A stretch of 64,000 nt of DNA from assembly GCA_937949995.1 (NCBI GenBank), contig CALFEO010000001.1, positions 10,528 through 74,527 of the forward strand, written 5' to 3'. The position numbers were made by a program, and so were the translations under genes. Position 1 is the first letter of the stretch; every line of letters starts with the position of its first letter. A model generated the notes under the pieces. That model saw nothing but the letters and a program-made list of their open reading frames with translations, was not told the origin of the DNA and did no database searches. Below, in pieces: positions 25,401-33,464 of the stretch. The DNA comes from an uncultured bacterium. Lineage in GTDB: Bacteria; Patescibacteriota; Patescibacteriia; 2-12-FULL-60-25.

Positions 25401-26027
25401 CGTCGGTGAATCCGGATGATGTACCAATTCCAAAAAGAAATTATCAACTCCGAAAATATCCTGATATTCACGCAACACTTTCTCGGCTTTTTCCAAATCC
25501 CCTTCATTGCAGGCCTTGGGAATCTCGCCTTTCATGCAACCCGATAAAGCTATTATTCCTTCATGATATTTTTTCAAATGCTCTTTATCCATTCTCGCCT
25601 TATAATAAAAACCTTCCAAATAAGAAATGGAAACCAATTGCAGTAAATTTTGATAACCCGTAAAATTCTCGGCGAGTAATGTTATATGGTATGTCCAATC
25701 ATCTATACGCGCCCTTTTATCATGCAAAGAATTGGGTGCCAAATCAGCCTCAACTCCAATAATCGCTTTCAGCCCTTCCTTTTGGCAAGCCTCATAAAAA
25801 TCCACAGCCCCATACAACCCGCGATGATCCGTCAGCGCTATAGCATCAAAACCCAGTGCTTTAGCTTTAGCAACAATCTGCTTCGGAGTTGAAAGCGCAT
25901 CAGAAAGCGAATACATACTGTGCACGTGTAAGTGCACAAACGGACTTCGACCATCGTCTAACGTCAAACGTCCAACGTCGGTCGGCGATACTTCTTGTAC
26001 TTTATTCTCAACTTCAGTCTTTTGCAT
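22410..26027 (-). CDS. dnaE: DNA polymerase III alpha subunit (DnaE)
   Basis: Replicative polymerase, 1205 residues, near the normal 1100-1200. The PHP domain is at the N-terminus (HLHVHSMYSLSDALSTPKQI from about residue 32, ALTDHRGLYGAVDFY). The polymerase core follows with MPDVDMDFDD carrying catalytic aspartates, GPGRGSAAGSIIAYAL, and RHASQHACGIVIAPRPL. Helix-hairpin-helix and OB-fold regions are near the end (FLIRIRGKYINRKSLESLIRSGALDCFG; KVAGIVASVKRIYTKKKNEPMLFC). No PolC-type exonuclease insert. Residues about 14-24 are encoded by a family E repeat fused in frame just ahead of the PHP domain. Confidence 0.97.
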   Translation of the reverse strand: MQKTEVENKVQEVSPTDVGRLTLDDGRSPFVHLHVHSMYSLSDALSTPKQIVAKAKALGFDAIALTDHRGLYGAVDFYEACQKEGLKAIIGVEADLAPNSLHDKRARIDDWTYHITLLAENFTGYQNLLQLVSISYLEGFYYKARMDKEHLKKYHEGIIALSGCMKGEIPKACNEGDLEKAEKVLREYQDIFGVDNFFLELVHHPDSPTQIHINNNIIKLAQKTGTPLVATRDSHYLDPDDAEAQDALQCIHAGKLLSDTNRFSIRNIDHSLTTADEMIAAFSDTPEAIVNTRRIADRCNVAIELGKNLLPTFPVPKGETEMSYLRRITLEGVKERYGDPAPDEALERMEYELSVIENMGFPGYFLIVNDYVVWAKENGVIVGPGRGSAAGSIIAYALKITNLDPLKYGLLFERFLNPDRISMPDVDMDFDDVKRKDVIQYVTEKYGADKVAGIITFGTMAARAAVRDVGRVLGWTFQEVDRVAKAIPPPVQGKNIPIAKSRVENPELKAMDESDPKVTQLLDLASRLEGTARHASQHACGIVIAPRPLSEYAPLQKAQGGDVEQVIQYSLHPAEAVGLLKMDFLGLSNLTIIREALEIIEAVHGDEVVMDSIPLNDEATFELLGRAETTGVFQLESDGMKRYIRELKPSVIDDIIAMVALYRPGPMQFIDSFIARKHGKEKVQYIHPLTESALAQTYGIPVYQEQVMQVSKDMAGFTGGEADTLRKAMGKKIAELMVKMRAKFIEGSVKNGVPQDKAEQVFTQFEEFAAYGFNKSHAACYAYIAYQTAYLKAHYPEAFMAALLNSDCLNLDRVTIEVEECRRMGITVLPPDINESFAGFSVVKDTVQPSADRERGARGVIRFGLLAIKGLGNDVVDEIIKERKAKGEFADLADFLIRIRGKYINRKSLESLIRSGALDCFGDRGDLYYNIERLLDYHKQNEREQASGQFNLFAQTTDAQKSVLVLAPAPKIRQRDMLAWEKELLGLYVSEHPFREVAKKLGDSVLRFSLLEQNKQEKRVKVAGIVASVKRIYTKKKNEPMLFCRLEDGETDVEVVVFPRVLQETPNCWEAENIVMVAGRPSEDAGKMKVLAETAFVITDQNIDEVIAESANVIKINSDSSCKNEDNEEKEKSTVVSLRVGAALPETAIRMLRKVFDANPGGMKVDFVIDDVGGQRRVRSSALVNVTPEVTKQIEDILGPRTVSF
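25953..25990. repeat. Family E unit inside dnaE
   Basis: The plus strand reads catcgtctaacgtcaaacgtccaacgtc. It adds DVGRLTLDDGR to the N-terminus without shifting the frame. Confidence 0.7.
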
Positions 26028-26319
26028 AATTCATGTAAACTAAAAAGATAGCAATAGTTTGCTACAAATCACGCGGTCCCATTTTGGCGGGATTTTCGCT
26101 TTTTTATCTAAAACTTTCTCGTTTGACGTTTGACGTTTGACGTTTGACATATTGTGTATTCGGCTGACGGCCTAAAGCCTGCCTTATTACTTAAATTCAA
26201 CTTGGAGTATCTTACCCACCCAACCAAAAAACGTCCACTTCGGGCTTGCGCCACAATACCAAATGCCGAATGGCTAAGGCTAACATAGAATTTACAAATA
26301 AATTATTTTTACTAGAGAT
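26028..26319. repeat. Intergenic gap with family E tandem (26120-26155)
   Basis: Four tandem gtttgac units lie in otherwise unique AT-rich sequence. A GC-rich inverted segment (gcggtcccattttggcgggattttcgc) lies at about 26072-26100. No gene is seen. Confidence 0.6.
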
Positions 26320-26348
26320 AAAAAATATCCCATTAGGATATTTTTTAT
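26320..26348. terminator. Terminator after the 26374-26679 gene
   Basis: AAAAAATATCC, loop CATTA, GGATATTTTTT; a symmetric hairpin 25 bases past the stop. Confidence 0.75.
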
Positions 26349-26373
26349 TAATTTAAAATCTATCTTACAAATT

Positions 26374-26679
26374 TTAAATTATTCTATCTGTACCCGGTCG
26401 AACTTGTTCTTTAAGTCTTCTATCCAATTCATCAGCCAAATTATTGTAACCGGCTTTTTTTAAATCATCAACATAAAAACTCATGTGAGTTACACGCCAA
26501 CCCGGTGGATCATCAGGTCGCATTACTGCGTCAGCGATTGGAGAGTAGCACAAAGCATTAAAATCACCCTTGCTTCTTCCTAAAGCTTCATCAATTTTAT
26601 CGCCTAAATCTCTCATCGATAAAGACTTCATATCCTCTCCATTTTCTAAAGAAGACTGGCTCGGAAATTCATTTGACAT
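26374..26679 (-). CDS. Small hypothetical protein (101 aa)
   Basis: Not recognised. A soluble, acidic N-terminal region (SNEFPSQSSLENGEDMK) leads into helical segments (LSMRDLGDKIDEALGRSKGD) and a C-terminal half with WRVTHMSFYVDDLKKAGYNNLADELDRRLKEQ. No membrane helix, Cys pair or catalytic motif is visible. It is supported as a gene by its clean start, a terminator of its own, and codon use like the neighbours. Confidence 0.55.
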   Translation of the reverse strand: MSNEFPSQSSLENGEDMKSLSMRDLGDKIDEALGRSKGDFNALCYSPIADAVMRPDDPPGWRVTHMSFYVDDLKKAGYNNLADELDRRLKEQVRPGTDRII

Positions 26680-26791
26680 ATTTTGGAATATTAATAAATA
26701 ATAATAATTTTATAACATAAAAAAACACTTAACGCAAATTATAATACTAAAAAAACACTATATCAAAAACTACCAACTATTTGATTTCATG

Positions 26792-27097
26792 CTACTTTCT
26801 CTTGGCTCTTTTCGTGTTTTTTTCCGGCCTAAACTCATCTATCAAACCGGTAATTTTTGATGCTCCCTTGGCCATTCCGGCAACGTTCCCTATTACTGTT
26901 CCAAACTTCGCTTTTAAGTTTGCAAAATCTTCTTCTATCTCCGCTACTATATCGCGTATATGCAACAACACATCATTGCCTTGCCTCACGAGCCGCGCCA
27001 TCTCGAATAGCACCCAACCCAATAAAACCAAAACAATAAACAGCCCGGTTCCAAAACAGAGCCAAAAAAATGCTTGCGCGGTTTGTAAATCTATCAT
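26792..27097 (-). CDS. Small single-pass membrane protein
   Basis: From the ATG at 27097 (MIDLQTAQAFFW) the product has 101 residues: one transmembrane helix (about 7-32, AFFWLCFGTGLFIVLVLLGWVLFEMA), then an amphipathic helix (VRQGNDVLLHIRDIVAEIEEDFANLKAKFG) and a basic tail KNTKRAKRK. The build recalls DUF948-like membrane proteins but I do not claim membership. TATACT ends nine bases before this ATG and no SD is present, which supports this start over the in-frame one at 27142. Confidence 0.65.
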   Translation of the reverse strand: MIDLQTAQAFFWLCFGTGLFIVLVLLGWVLFEMARLVRQGNDVLLHIRDIVAEIEEDFANLKAKFGTVIGNVAGMAKGASKITGLIDEFRPEKNTKRAKRK

Positions 27098-27106
27098 ACT
27101 AACCAC

Positions 27107-27112
27107 AGTATA
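27107..27112 (-). promoter_or_regulatory. -10 box of the 26792-27097 gene, leaderless-type
   Basis: Minus-strand TATACT, nine bases ahead of the ATG. Confidence 0.45.
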
Positions 27113-27255
27113 ACACGTCCCGCGTCGCTCGTCCCACGTCACACGTAAAAACCTGTGGGTAAACTTGCCAAACTCACCTCACAAGAATATAGTAAACATC
27201 TAAGACCTCAATCTTTATTATTTATTAATTGTTAATTGTTATTTTAAGAAAAGTT

Positions 27256-27531
27256 ATGTTAAGCAACATCCCCAAAAAGCTCGAGGGTTTAAGCCCCGAG
27301 CAAATTGATCAAGAAATCTGCCGTGCCGGCCTTATTGCCGAGCTTGATGCCATCAATCTTTACGAGCAAATGTCTGCGCTCGCGCAAGATCCCAAACTCA
27401 AAGAAATGCTCGCAGACATCGCCAAAGAAGAAAAAACACATGTTGGCGAGTTCCAAGCATTGCTATTAACGAAGGACGCGGAACAAGTCAAAGAACTGGA
27501 ACATGGCAAAGAAGAAGTGGAAGAAATGTAA
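27256..27531 (+). CDS. Half-ferritin (ferritin-like two-helix protein)
   Basis: 91 residues from the ATG at 27256 (LSNIPKKLEGLSPEQIDQE); nine more codons are possible upstream. Two predicted helices hold the ferritin-like iron ligands: E-x-DAxxLYEQ in the first helix and EEKTHVGEF (ExxH) in the second. This is half of a classical four-helix bundle, so the working site must form between subunits, as in encapsulin-cargo EncFtn and related rubrerythrin-like proteins. The tail KELEHGKEEVEEM is acidic. No encapsulin gene lies in this window. Likely role: iron oxidation/storage or peroxide protection. Confidence 0.75.
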   Translation: MLSNIPKKLEGLSPEQIDQEICRAGLIAELDAINLYEQMSALAQDPKLKEMLADIAKEEKTHVGEFQALLLTKDAEQVKELEHGKEEVEEM

Positions 27532-27579
27532 AACATGTCCCGCCTTCGGGCGGGATCCCGTCACTATATTTTTAATTGG

Positions 27580-27695
27580 TGCGGGATAGCATGTAACTTG
27601 GAACATGTAACAACAAAAATCGAAGCAAATCGTTTCGATTTTTGTTATCCGTATGTGTTACATGCTACATGTTACAAGTTACATGCTACAAGAAA
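27580..27695. repeat. Family J units (catgtaacttggaacatgtaac / gttacatgctacatgttac)
   Basis: Inverted tandem repeats of a catgtaac-type unit on both sides of the hairpin at 27612-27646. Confidence 0.7.
27612..27646. terminator. Bidirectional terminator between the half-ferritin gene and pheT
   Basis: AACAAAAATCGAA pairs with TTCGATTTTTGTT around a short loop. T-rich on both strands. Confidence 0.8.
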
Positions 27696-27696
27696 A

Positions 27697-30171
27697 TCAC
27701 CTCAACTCCGCCCCAAACTTCTCTTTACAAGCTAAAATCGCATTATTCACAACCCCATCAATTTCTTGAGACGTCAGCGTCTTCTCATTAGACCCGATCG
27801 TCAAGTGCATGGCAACCGACTTTTTACCTTCCGCAACTCCTTTGCCTTGATACGTATCAAACCACTCGACTAAACGAATTTTTTCATCAGCTCGCAAAAT
27901 CTCCAACTCAATATCACGATATTCAACATCTTGCGGAACTACAATCGCCAAATCTCGCTTCGATTCCGGATACGGCAAAGGCGGGCTATAAGATTTATGA
28001 GTCTTGGCAAATTTAATGATATTTCGCAATTCCAGTTGTGCGGCTCCAACTCTGGATTCAATTTTAAACGCTTCCGTATATTTTGGCGAAATTTCGCCCA
28101 CTGTCGCAAGCAGTAAATCGTCTTTATAAGCTTGCACTCCTCTGCCCGGATGCCAGATATCATCTTTGGATTCACGCTTCCATTTAACATCTTTTATATC
28201 CAATGTATCAAATATATACTCAACAACCCCCTTGACTTCGCGCCAAGGTGAATCATTTTTGTGTTCAATATAACCAATTACACACTGTGGAGATTCTTCC
28301 GGCAAATCCGTCCAAGACCCCTTCTTACCTGTTTTCCGCAAATATACATTCGAGCACTCAAACAATCTTAAAGTATCGGCCCGCTCTTGATTGTTTGCCG
28401 CAGCATCAAGCAACTGCGGAACGAGCGAAGGTCTCATCACTTCAAGTTCAACGGTCAACGGATTTTGCACATGCAGCAAATCCTTTGAATCAAAACCGGA
28501 CTTCGCTAACAAATCTTTCGACACAAAAGAGTATCCATAAAGCTCCGTATATCCCGCGCCCGACAATACATCTTTTATCTTATCCTCCCATACAATAATC
28601 GCATCCGATTTACGCGGGGCAATATCCATGGGAACAATCGCGGGTATTCTTCCGTAACCATAAATACGAGCTATCTCCTCAACCAAATCACGCCCGGACT
28701 CTATATCATGATCTCTCCACCAAGGAACTTCGGCTGTTAACTTTTTGCCTGAATCCTTAACCTTAAAACCTAAACGTTTTAAAACATCCACCATCTCCTT
28801 CTTGGAAATCTCAACTCCAATCAAAGCATTCACTTCATCCGTAGTTATCGAAAAAACCTCGGGCTTATATTTCTTGGTTTGTACATCAACCGGAGCTCCC
28901 ACAACCTCCCCGCCCGCGAGTTCTTTGACTAGTTCAATCGCTCTGGCCATCGCTGACTCCGGTCCGACTTGCGACAAACCTTTTTCAAAACGCAACTGTG
29001 AGTCTGACTGCAACAATAACTTGCGTGATCCTTTACGCACAACGACCGGATCAAAAACGGCCGCCTCTAGCACGATATTAACAGTCTCATCTGTCGACCC
29101 CGTCTCTTCCCCACCCATAACACCCGCTACCGCAACAGGCTTATCCGCGTCCGCGATAACCAAGACGCTATCCGGCAATTCATATTCTTTGCCATCCAAA
29201 GCCAAAATCTTTTCTCCCTTCTTGGCATAGCGCACATGAATCTCATCACCCTGCAATTTATCAGCATCAAAAACATGCATCGGCTGACCTGTTTCATACA
29301 TCACGTAGTTGGTGATATCAACAAGATTATTGATTGGTCTAATCCCCGCAGACATCAACCGACGCTTTAACCACCACGGCGATGGACCGACTTTCACACC
29401 TTCCATGCGAGTACCAATATACCTCGAACAAGCATCCTTCGCATCTATAACTATTTTCAACTTATCGTTTTTTAACGTTCGACGTTTGACGTCCGACGTT
29501 TGACGATACATTAACGGAACATCAAGTATAGCCGCGGCTTCCCGCGCAATCCCCACCATCCCCATACAATCCGGTCTGTTGGCGGTTACCTCAATATCCA
29601 TTACAACGTCGCTATCCAATCCCAAAGCCTTCGCCAGTGTCGTCCCCGGCTTAACGTTCATTTCCGGAATTGCCTTGCTCAAATCCAAAATCTCATGATC
29701 ATCTTTAACCGGAAAAGTCTCCCCCAAACCAATCTCGCTGGCTGCACAAATCATTCCTTCACTTTTCTCTCCGCGAATCTCCGTCAACTCAAGTTCTATC
29801 AAATCCCCCTCTCCATGCCAACGAACTTTTGCTCCGGGAACAGCAACGGCGACTATTTGCCCTTCGTAGAGGTTGGAGCCGCCGCAAACTATCCTCAAAT
29901 CCCCCAAATCACGCTTTGCGTGATTATCCCCCTTTACTAAAGGGGGTTTTACGGTTCCTAAGTTGACATCAACGAGTTTAAGTTTGTCTGCTTTTGGATG
30001 ATTGGATATTTTTGCAATCTTACCAACGTAAATACCATCCAATTCCGAATGCATTGGCAAAATCTTCTCCACCGACGGCCCGGATAAAGAAATACGCGCT
30101 CCAAATTCTTCAGGAGTCTGTTTAAGGCCCGCATATTCTTTGAGCCAGTCGTACGATACTAATAAATTCAT
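27697..30171 (-). CDS. pheT: Phenylalanyl-tRNA synthetase beta subunit with two repeat-derived insertions
   Basis: 824 residues, forms the alpha2beta2 enzyme with PheS that charges tRNA-Phe. Domains: N-terminal B1 and tRNA-binding OB region (YVGKIAKISNHPKADKLKLVDV), B3/B4 editing domain (TANRPDCMGMVGIAREAAA; RPINNLVDITNYVMYETGQPMHVFDADKL), B5 (FSITTDEVNALIGVEI), catalytic-like core and ferredoxin-like anticodon domain (YPESKRDLAIVVP). Residues about 70-92 derive from a CCCCCTTTACTAAAGGGGG-type palindrome and residues about 221-234 (TSDVKRRTLKNDK) from a family E repeat. Both keep the frame. pheS is upstream; a family C hairpin lies between. Confidence 0.96.
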   Translation of the reverse strand: MNLLVSYDWLKEYAGLKQTPEEFGARISLSGPSVEKILPMHSELDGIYVGKIAKISNHPKADKLKLVDVNLGTVKPPLVKGDNHAKRDLGDLRIVCGGSNLYEGQIVAVAVPGAKVRWHGEGDLIELELTEIRGEKSEGMICAASEIGLGETFPVKDDHEILDLSKAIPEMNVKPGTTLAKALGLDSDVVMDIEVTANRPDCMGMVGIAREAAAILDVPLMYRQTSDVKRRTLKNDKLKIVIDAKDACSRYIGTRMEGVKVGPSPWWLKRRLMSAGIRPINNLVDITNYVMYETGQPMHVFDADKLQGDEIHVRYAKKGEKILALDGKEYELPDSVLVIADADKPVAVAGVMGGEETGSTDETVNIVLEAAVFDPVVVRKGSRKLLLQSDSQLRFEKGLSQVGPESAMARAIELVKELAGGEVVGAPVDVQTKKYKPEVFSITTDEVNALIGVEISKKEMVDVLKRLGFKVKDSGKKLTAEVPWWRDHDIESGRDLVEEIARIYGYGRIPAIVPMDIAPRKSDAIIVWEDKIKDVLSGAGYTELYGYSFVSKDLLAKSGFDSKDLLHVQNPLTVELEVMRPSLVPQLLDAAANNQERADTLRLFECSNVYLRKTGKKGSWTDLPEESPQCVIGYIEHKNDSPWREVKGVVEYIFDTLDIKDVKWKRESKDDIWHPGRGVQAYKDDLLLATVGEISPKYTEAFKIESRVGAAQLELRNIIKFAKTHKSYSPPLPYPESKRDLAIVVPQDVEYRDIELEILRADEKIRLVEWFDTYQGKGVAEGKKSVAMHLTIGSNEKTLTSQEIDGVVNNAILACKEKFGAELR
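29471..29508. repeat. Family E unit inside pheT
   Basis: Tttaacgttcgacgtttgac followed by gtccgacgtttgacg, in frame, in the editing-domain half. Confidence 0.8.
29895..29958. repeat. Palindromic repeat (CCCCCTTTACTAAAGGGGG type) inside pheT
   Basis: Cacgctttgcgtgatta followed by tccccctttactaaaggggg. It adds about 20 residues ahead of LRIVCGG, where relatives pass directly from the DV(G/N) strand to LQIVCGA. Confidence 0.75.
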
Positions 30172-30177
30172 AGTAAA

Positions 30178-30253
30178 CTATTCGTCATCCCCGACTCGAT
30201 CGTGGATCCAAGCTTTCGCTGCTGGATTCCCGCCTTCGCGGGAATGACAGGTG
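30178..30253. repeat. Family C element
   Basis: Gtcatccccgactcgatcgtg, then the hairpin GGATTCCCGCCTTCGCGGGAATGAC, between pheS and pheT. Confidence 0.75.
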
Positions 30254-30254
30254 G

Positions 30255-31319
30255 TTAAAACTGTTTCAAAAACCTAACATCATTCTGATACAAAATCCTA
30301 ATATCATCCAACTGCGTACCCTCTTTCATCATCGCAACTCTTTCTATTCCCCAACCAAAAGCTAGGCCCGAGTATTTTTTAGGATCAACACCCGATGCTT
30401 TAAGCACATTTGGATGCACCATTCCCGCGCCACCAATTTCCAACCAACCCTGCTTGCAAACTTTACACTTCTTACCATCAACCTTGCCCGTAGCTCCACA
30501 AACTCCACAAGAGATGTCGACTTCAAAAGATGGTTCCGTAAATCTAAAGTGATGCGGGCGAATGCGCGATACGCGACCCGGTCCAAAAAACTGCTCCGCA
30601 AAATAATCCAAAATGCCTCGAAGGTGTGTCAAATTAACTCCCTTATCAACATACAATCCCTCAAACTGATGAAACATGGGGGCATGTGTAGCATCCGACT
30701 GACGTCGATAGCACTTTGCGATGTTTAACATTCTCACCGGAAATTCACCTCTCTCTAATTCATGACCTTGCGCATTTGATGTATGAGGAGTCAAAACCAT
30801 TTTACCTTTCTTTCCATCATCGGATTGCACCGCATCCATAAAAAAAGTTTCCCAATCATCACGCGCCGGGTGATCCGGAGGCATGTTCAATGATTCAAAA
30901 GCATACCAATCCCAATCCACTTCCGGGTAGCGTGTTCGATAAAAACCTATACGCTCAAAAATCATCGTAATCTCACGAATAGCTTGCGTTACAAGATGAA
31001 GATGCCCCTCAGGCGGACGGTTCCCCGGCTCTGTCATATCCGCGCGTTCTGTTTCCGCCAGCTTGGCAAAACGACTATCCGCAAGCTCTTTGCGGCGTTT
31101 CTCGAGCAAATCCAAACCCGCCTGCTTTACATCGTTTGCAAGCGCACCCAAAACCGGGCGCTCTTCAGCAGAAACATTCGCCAACCCTTTTAGCATCGAA
31201 GTTAACTCTCCCTTGCGACCCAAATATTTTATCTCAAGCTCATCCAAAATCTCTAGCGTCTCCGCTCCTCCAATTTCTTTCACTATCTGCAGCCTCAAGG
31301 CCTCTAATTGATCTTTCAT
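30255..31319 (-). CDS. pheS: Phenylalanyl-tRNA synthetase alpha subunit
   Basis: 354 residues from the ATG at 31319 (MKDQLEALRLQ), six codons inside the longest frame. The N-terminal coiled coil that binds tRNA-Phe (YLGRKGELTSMLKGLANVSAEERP) leads into the class II catalytic domain: motif 1 (HPVTQAI-like HLVTQAIREITMIFERIGF), DHPARDDWETFF, motif 2 (GEFPVRMLNIAKCYRRQSDATHAPMFHQFEGLYVD) and motif 3 (GLAFGWGIERVAMM). A CGVCGATGKVDGKKCKVCKQG four-Cys insertion, near the C-terminus, is an extra zinc-knuckle-like segment seen in some bacterial PheS. Confidence 0.97.
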   Translation of the reverse strand: MKDQLEALRLQIVKEIGGAETLEILDELEIKYLGRKGELTSMLKGLANVSAEERPVLGALANDVKQAGLDLLEKRRKELADSRFAKLAETERADMTEPGNRPPEGHLHLVTQAIREITMIFERIGFYRTRYPEVDWDWYAFESLNMPPDHPARDDWETFFMDAVQSDDGKKGKMVLTPHTSNAQGHELERGEFPVRMLNIAKCYRRQSDATHAPMFHQFEGLYVDKGVNLTHLRGILDYFAEQFFGPGRVSRIRPHHFRFTEPSFEVDISCGVCGATGKVDGKKCKVCKQGWLEIGGAGMVHPNVLKASGVDPKKYSGLAFGWGIERVAMMKEGTQLDDIRILYQNDVRFLKQF

Positions 31320-31321
31320 AA

Positions 31322-31402
31322 CTACTAAGTTCATCAAGTTTAAAGTTGAAAGTTTATCAGGAGCAACTTAAGCTTCTCTTGATGAACTTTTAACTTGACG
31401 AA
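31322..31402. repeat. Family A palindrome
   Basis: Agttcatcaagtttaaag ... cttctcttgatgaactttt, between pheS and rseP. Confidence 0.8.
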
Positions 31403-31413
31403 CTTTATTCTTA

Positions 31414-32574
31414 TTATATTCCTATCAAATTCTTAATTCCTCCCATTATCGCTCCGCCGTATTTAACCAAATCCCTGAAGGTTACCAGAATAATTAACAA
31501 TATAAGCGACAAAAAGGCAATTTGGTGAATCATGGCTTCGAGCTTGGGGCGCAAAGCCTTACGGCGAACTTTTTCGATCAATAAAAACACCACCCTGCCT
31601 CCATCAAGCGCCGGAATGGGCAAAAAATTAATCACCGCGAGGTTGATCGACAAAATCGCCATGAACTGCAATAAAGGTACGATGCCCTGCTTGGCAAACT
31701 GACCGGTTAAAATCGCTATGCCCACAGGCCCCGAAACATCTTCGCTGACTCCGTTAAAAGTTACAATATCTTTAATGATTCCCGCAAAAGCGAATAATAT
31801 CAATTTCGTATATGAATATGTGGCCACTCCGGCTTGCCAAATCGCTTGATACCAAGCAAACTTAACAATCCCCACATCAGCCATAGCCACTCCGATGCCG
31901 GCTTTATCTATTTCCGGGATAAATCTTGGTTCCAATTGGATAGCCGTTTCCTGATCATCACGTTTAACAATCATCTCAAAAGGATTTTCACCCTGCTCCC
32001 CTATTAATCTGACAGCATCCGGATAATCAACCGGCACTTGCCCGGCTATTTTAACAACCTGATCTCCGGGCACTAAACCGGCCTTTTCGGCGGGCTGATC
32101 TTTTAAGGTTTGCGTAATACTGATAACCCTATCCTCGATAACCGCTCCTTTTGGCAAATCCTCCAAAATCGCCGGTGCCCCCAGCATAAAAATCGAGGCG
32201 AATAACACAAAAGCCAAAAACCAATTCATGGTTACACCGGCCGCAAGTATAATGACACGCTTCCAAATAGCAACCGTATGAAAAGAATCCGGATCATTCA
32301 TGCCGTCATCGGGATTCTCGCCTTTAATTCTGACAAAACCGCCAAACGGCAACCAGTTAACCGACCAAATCGTATTTTTATATTTGGTTTCATCTTTACG
32401 ACTGACGTATTTCCATCTGCCGTCAACTTTAACAAAACCAAAAATACGCGGAGGAAAACCATACCCGAATTCTTCGGCCTTGACCTTAAACAATCGCGCG
32501 GCCAAAAAATGCCCGGCCTCATGGATAAGCACCAAAACCGACAAAACCAAAAGAAATATGATAAATACAGTCAT
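31414..32574 (-). CDS. rseP: Site-2 metalloprotease RseP
   Basis: 386-residue intramembrane zinc protease that cuts membrane-spanning anti-sigma factors or signal peptides. HEAGH is at residues 18-22 inside the first helix; the third zinc ligand lies in NFLPIPALDGGRV near 325. A PDZ domain (about 140-220: KAGLVPGDQVVKIAGQVPVDYP) is inserted between the helices. The length and layout are normal. The Glu/His set is intact, so the enzyme should be active, unlike the HtrA-like protein elsewhere in the window. Confidence 0.95.
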   Translation of the reverse strand: MTVFIIFLLVLSVLVLIHEAGHFLAARLFKVKAEEFGYGFPPRIFGFVKVDGRWKYVSRKDETKYKNTIWSVNWLPFGGFVRIKGENPDDGMNDPDSFHTVAIWKRVIILAAGVTMNWFLAFVLFASIFMLGAPAILEDLPKGAVIEDRVISITQTLKDQPAEKAGLVPGDQVVKIAGQVPVDYPDAVRLIGEQGENPFEMIVKRDDQETAIQLEPRFIPEIDKAGIGVAMADVGIVKFAWYQAIWQAGVATYSYTKLILFAFAGIIKDIVTFNGVSEDVSGPVGIAILTGQFAKQGIVPLLQFMAILSINLAVINFLPIPALDGGRVVFLLIEKVRRKALRPKLEAMIHQIAFLSLILLIILVTFRDLVKYGGAIMGGIKNLIGI

Positions 32575-32621
32575 GCGAGTATGTTACTGAAATAACGAGG
32601 TTTTGTGAAGTGTTAAACCCC

Positions 32622-32665
32622 CGTTTCTGAAGTAAGTCAGGCATGCCTGACTTACTTCAGAAACG
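32622..32665. repeat. 44-base perfect palindrome without spacer
   Basis: Starts CGTTTCTGAAGTAAG and ends CTTACTTCAGAAACG, centre GCATGC, with no mismatch and no loop. It lies seven bases from the murI stop and 48 from the rseP start. No T-run follows on the minus strand, so a simple Rho-independent terminator is not the whole story. Confidence 0.9.
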
Positions 32666-32671
32666 AAAACC

Positions 32672-33451
32672 CTACAAAACCGCCTTTTCTCCTTTAATTT
32701 TAACTTTCAACCATTTAGACGCCAAAGCATCCAAATGCGTTGATGTATCCGTAAAAGCGATTGTCTGCTTACGTTTAGCGGATGCCTTAAACAACTCCGG
32801 GCGCATCTCATACGCCATATCCACCACGGCCTCCGCGGAATTTATAACTTTTACTTTTTTACCCATAAACCTTTCTATCAAAGGTTGTAAAAACGGATAG
32901 TGAGTGCATCCCAAAATCAACGATTCCACATTTTTTTGTCTCAAAGACATCAAATATCGGCGCACCATTATCTTGGTCACCTGATCATCTATCATCCCCT
33001 CCTCCACCAAAGGCACAAAAAGCGGACACGCTTTTTGCATCACTTTAAGCTTTGGATTTAATTCTTTGATAACTTCCTCATAAATCCCGGATCCAACGGT
33101 CGCCCTCGTTCCCACAACTCCAACAGACGTTTTGCTCTGCCAAACGGCAAGTGTTGCCGCCGGTTTTATCACTCCCAAAAACGGCGTATCCGGATAAGTG
33201 TCACGCAATTTATCCATGGCCAAAGAGCTGGCGGTATTGCACGCGACAATAACCAACTCGGCTCCGCGGTCTATCACAAACTTGGCATCTTCCACCGCAT
33301 ATCTTTCCACCGTCTCTTTGCTTTTATTGCCATAAGGATATCGCGCCGTATCGCCAAGATACACAAAATCAACATCCGGAAACTTTTTCAAAAGCCCCCT
33401 CACAACCGTCAACCCTCCCACACCCGAGTCAAATAAACCAATCATACTCAT
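32672..33451 (-). CDS. murI: Glutamate racemase
   Basis: Makes D-glutamate for peptidoglycan. 259 residues. N-terminal IGLFDSGVGGLTV, the first catalytic Cys in VIVACNTASS (about 75) and the second in LILGCTHYPFL (about 186), with TARYPYGNKS binding the substrate. All key residues are present. Peptidoglycan synthesis fits with the lytic-transglycosylase and NlpC/P60-type genes further right. Confidence 0.96.
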   Translation of the reverse strand: MSMIGLFDSGVGGLTVVRGLLKKFPDVDFVYLGDTARYPYGNKSKETVERYAVEDAKFVIDRGAELVIVACNTASSLAMDKLRDTYPDTPFLGVIKPAATLAVWQSKTSVGVVGTRATVGSGIYEEVIKELNPKLKVMQKACPLFVPLVEEGMIDDQVTKIMVRRYLMSLRQKNVESLILGCTHYPFLQPLIERFMGKKVKVINSAEAVVDMAYEMRPELFKASAKRKQTIAFTDTSTHLDALASKWLKVKIKGEKAVL

Positions 33452-33464
33452 GCTTCGCTGCGCT

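Noticed and set aside
27229..27255. Longer N-terminus for the half-ferritin
   Set aside because: The extra nine residues (MLIVILRKV) are not family-like; the ATG at 27256 gives the usual length.
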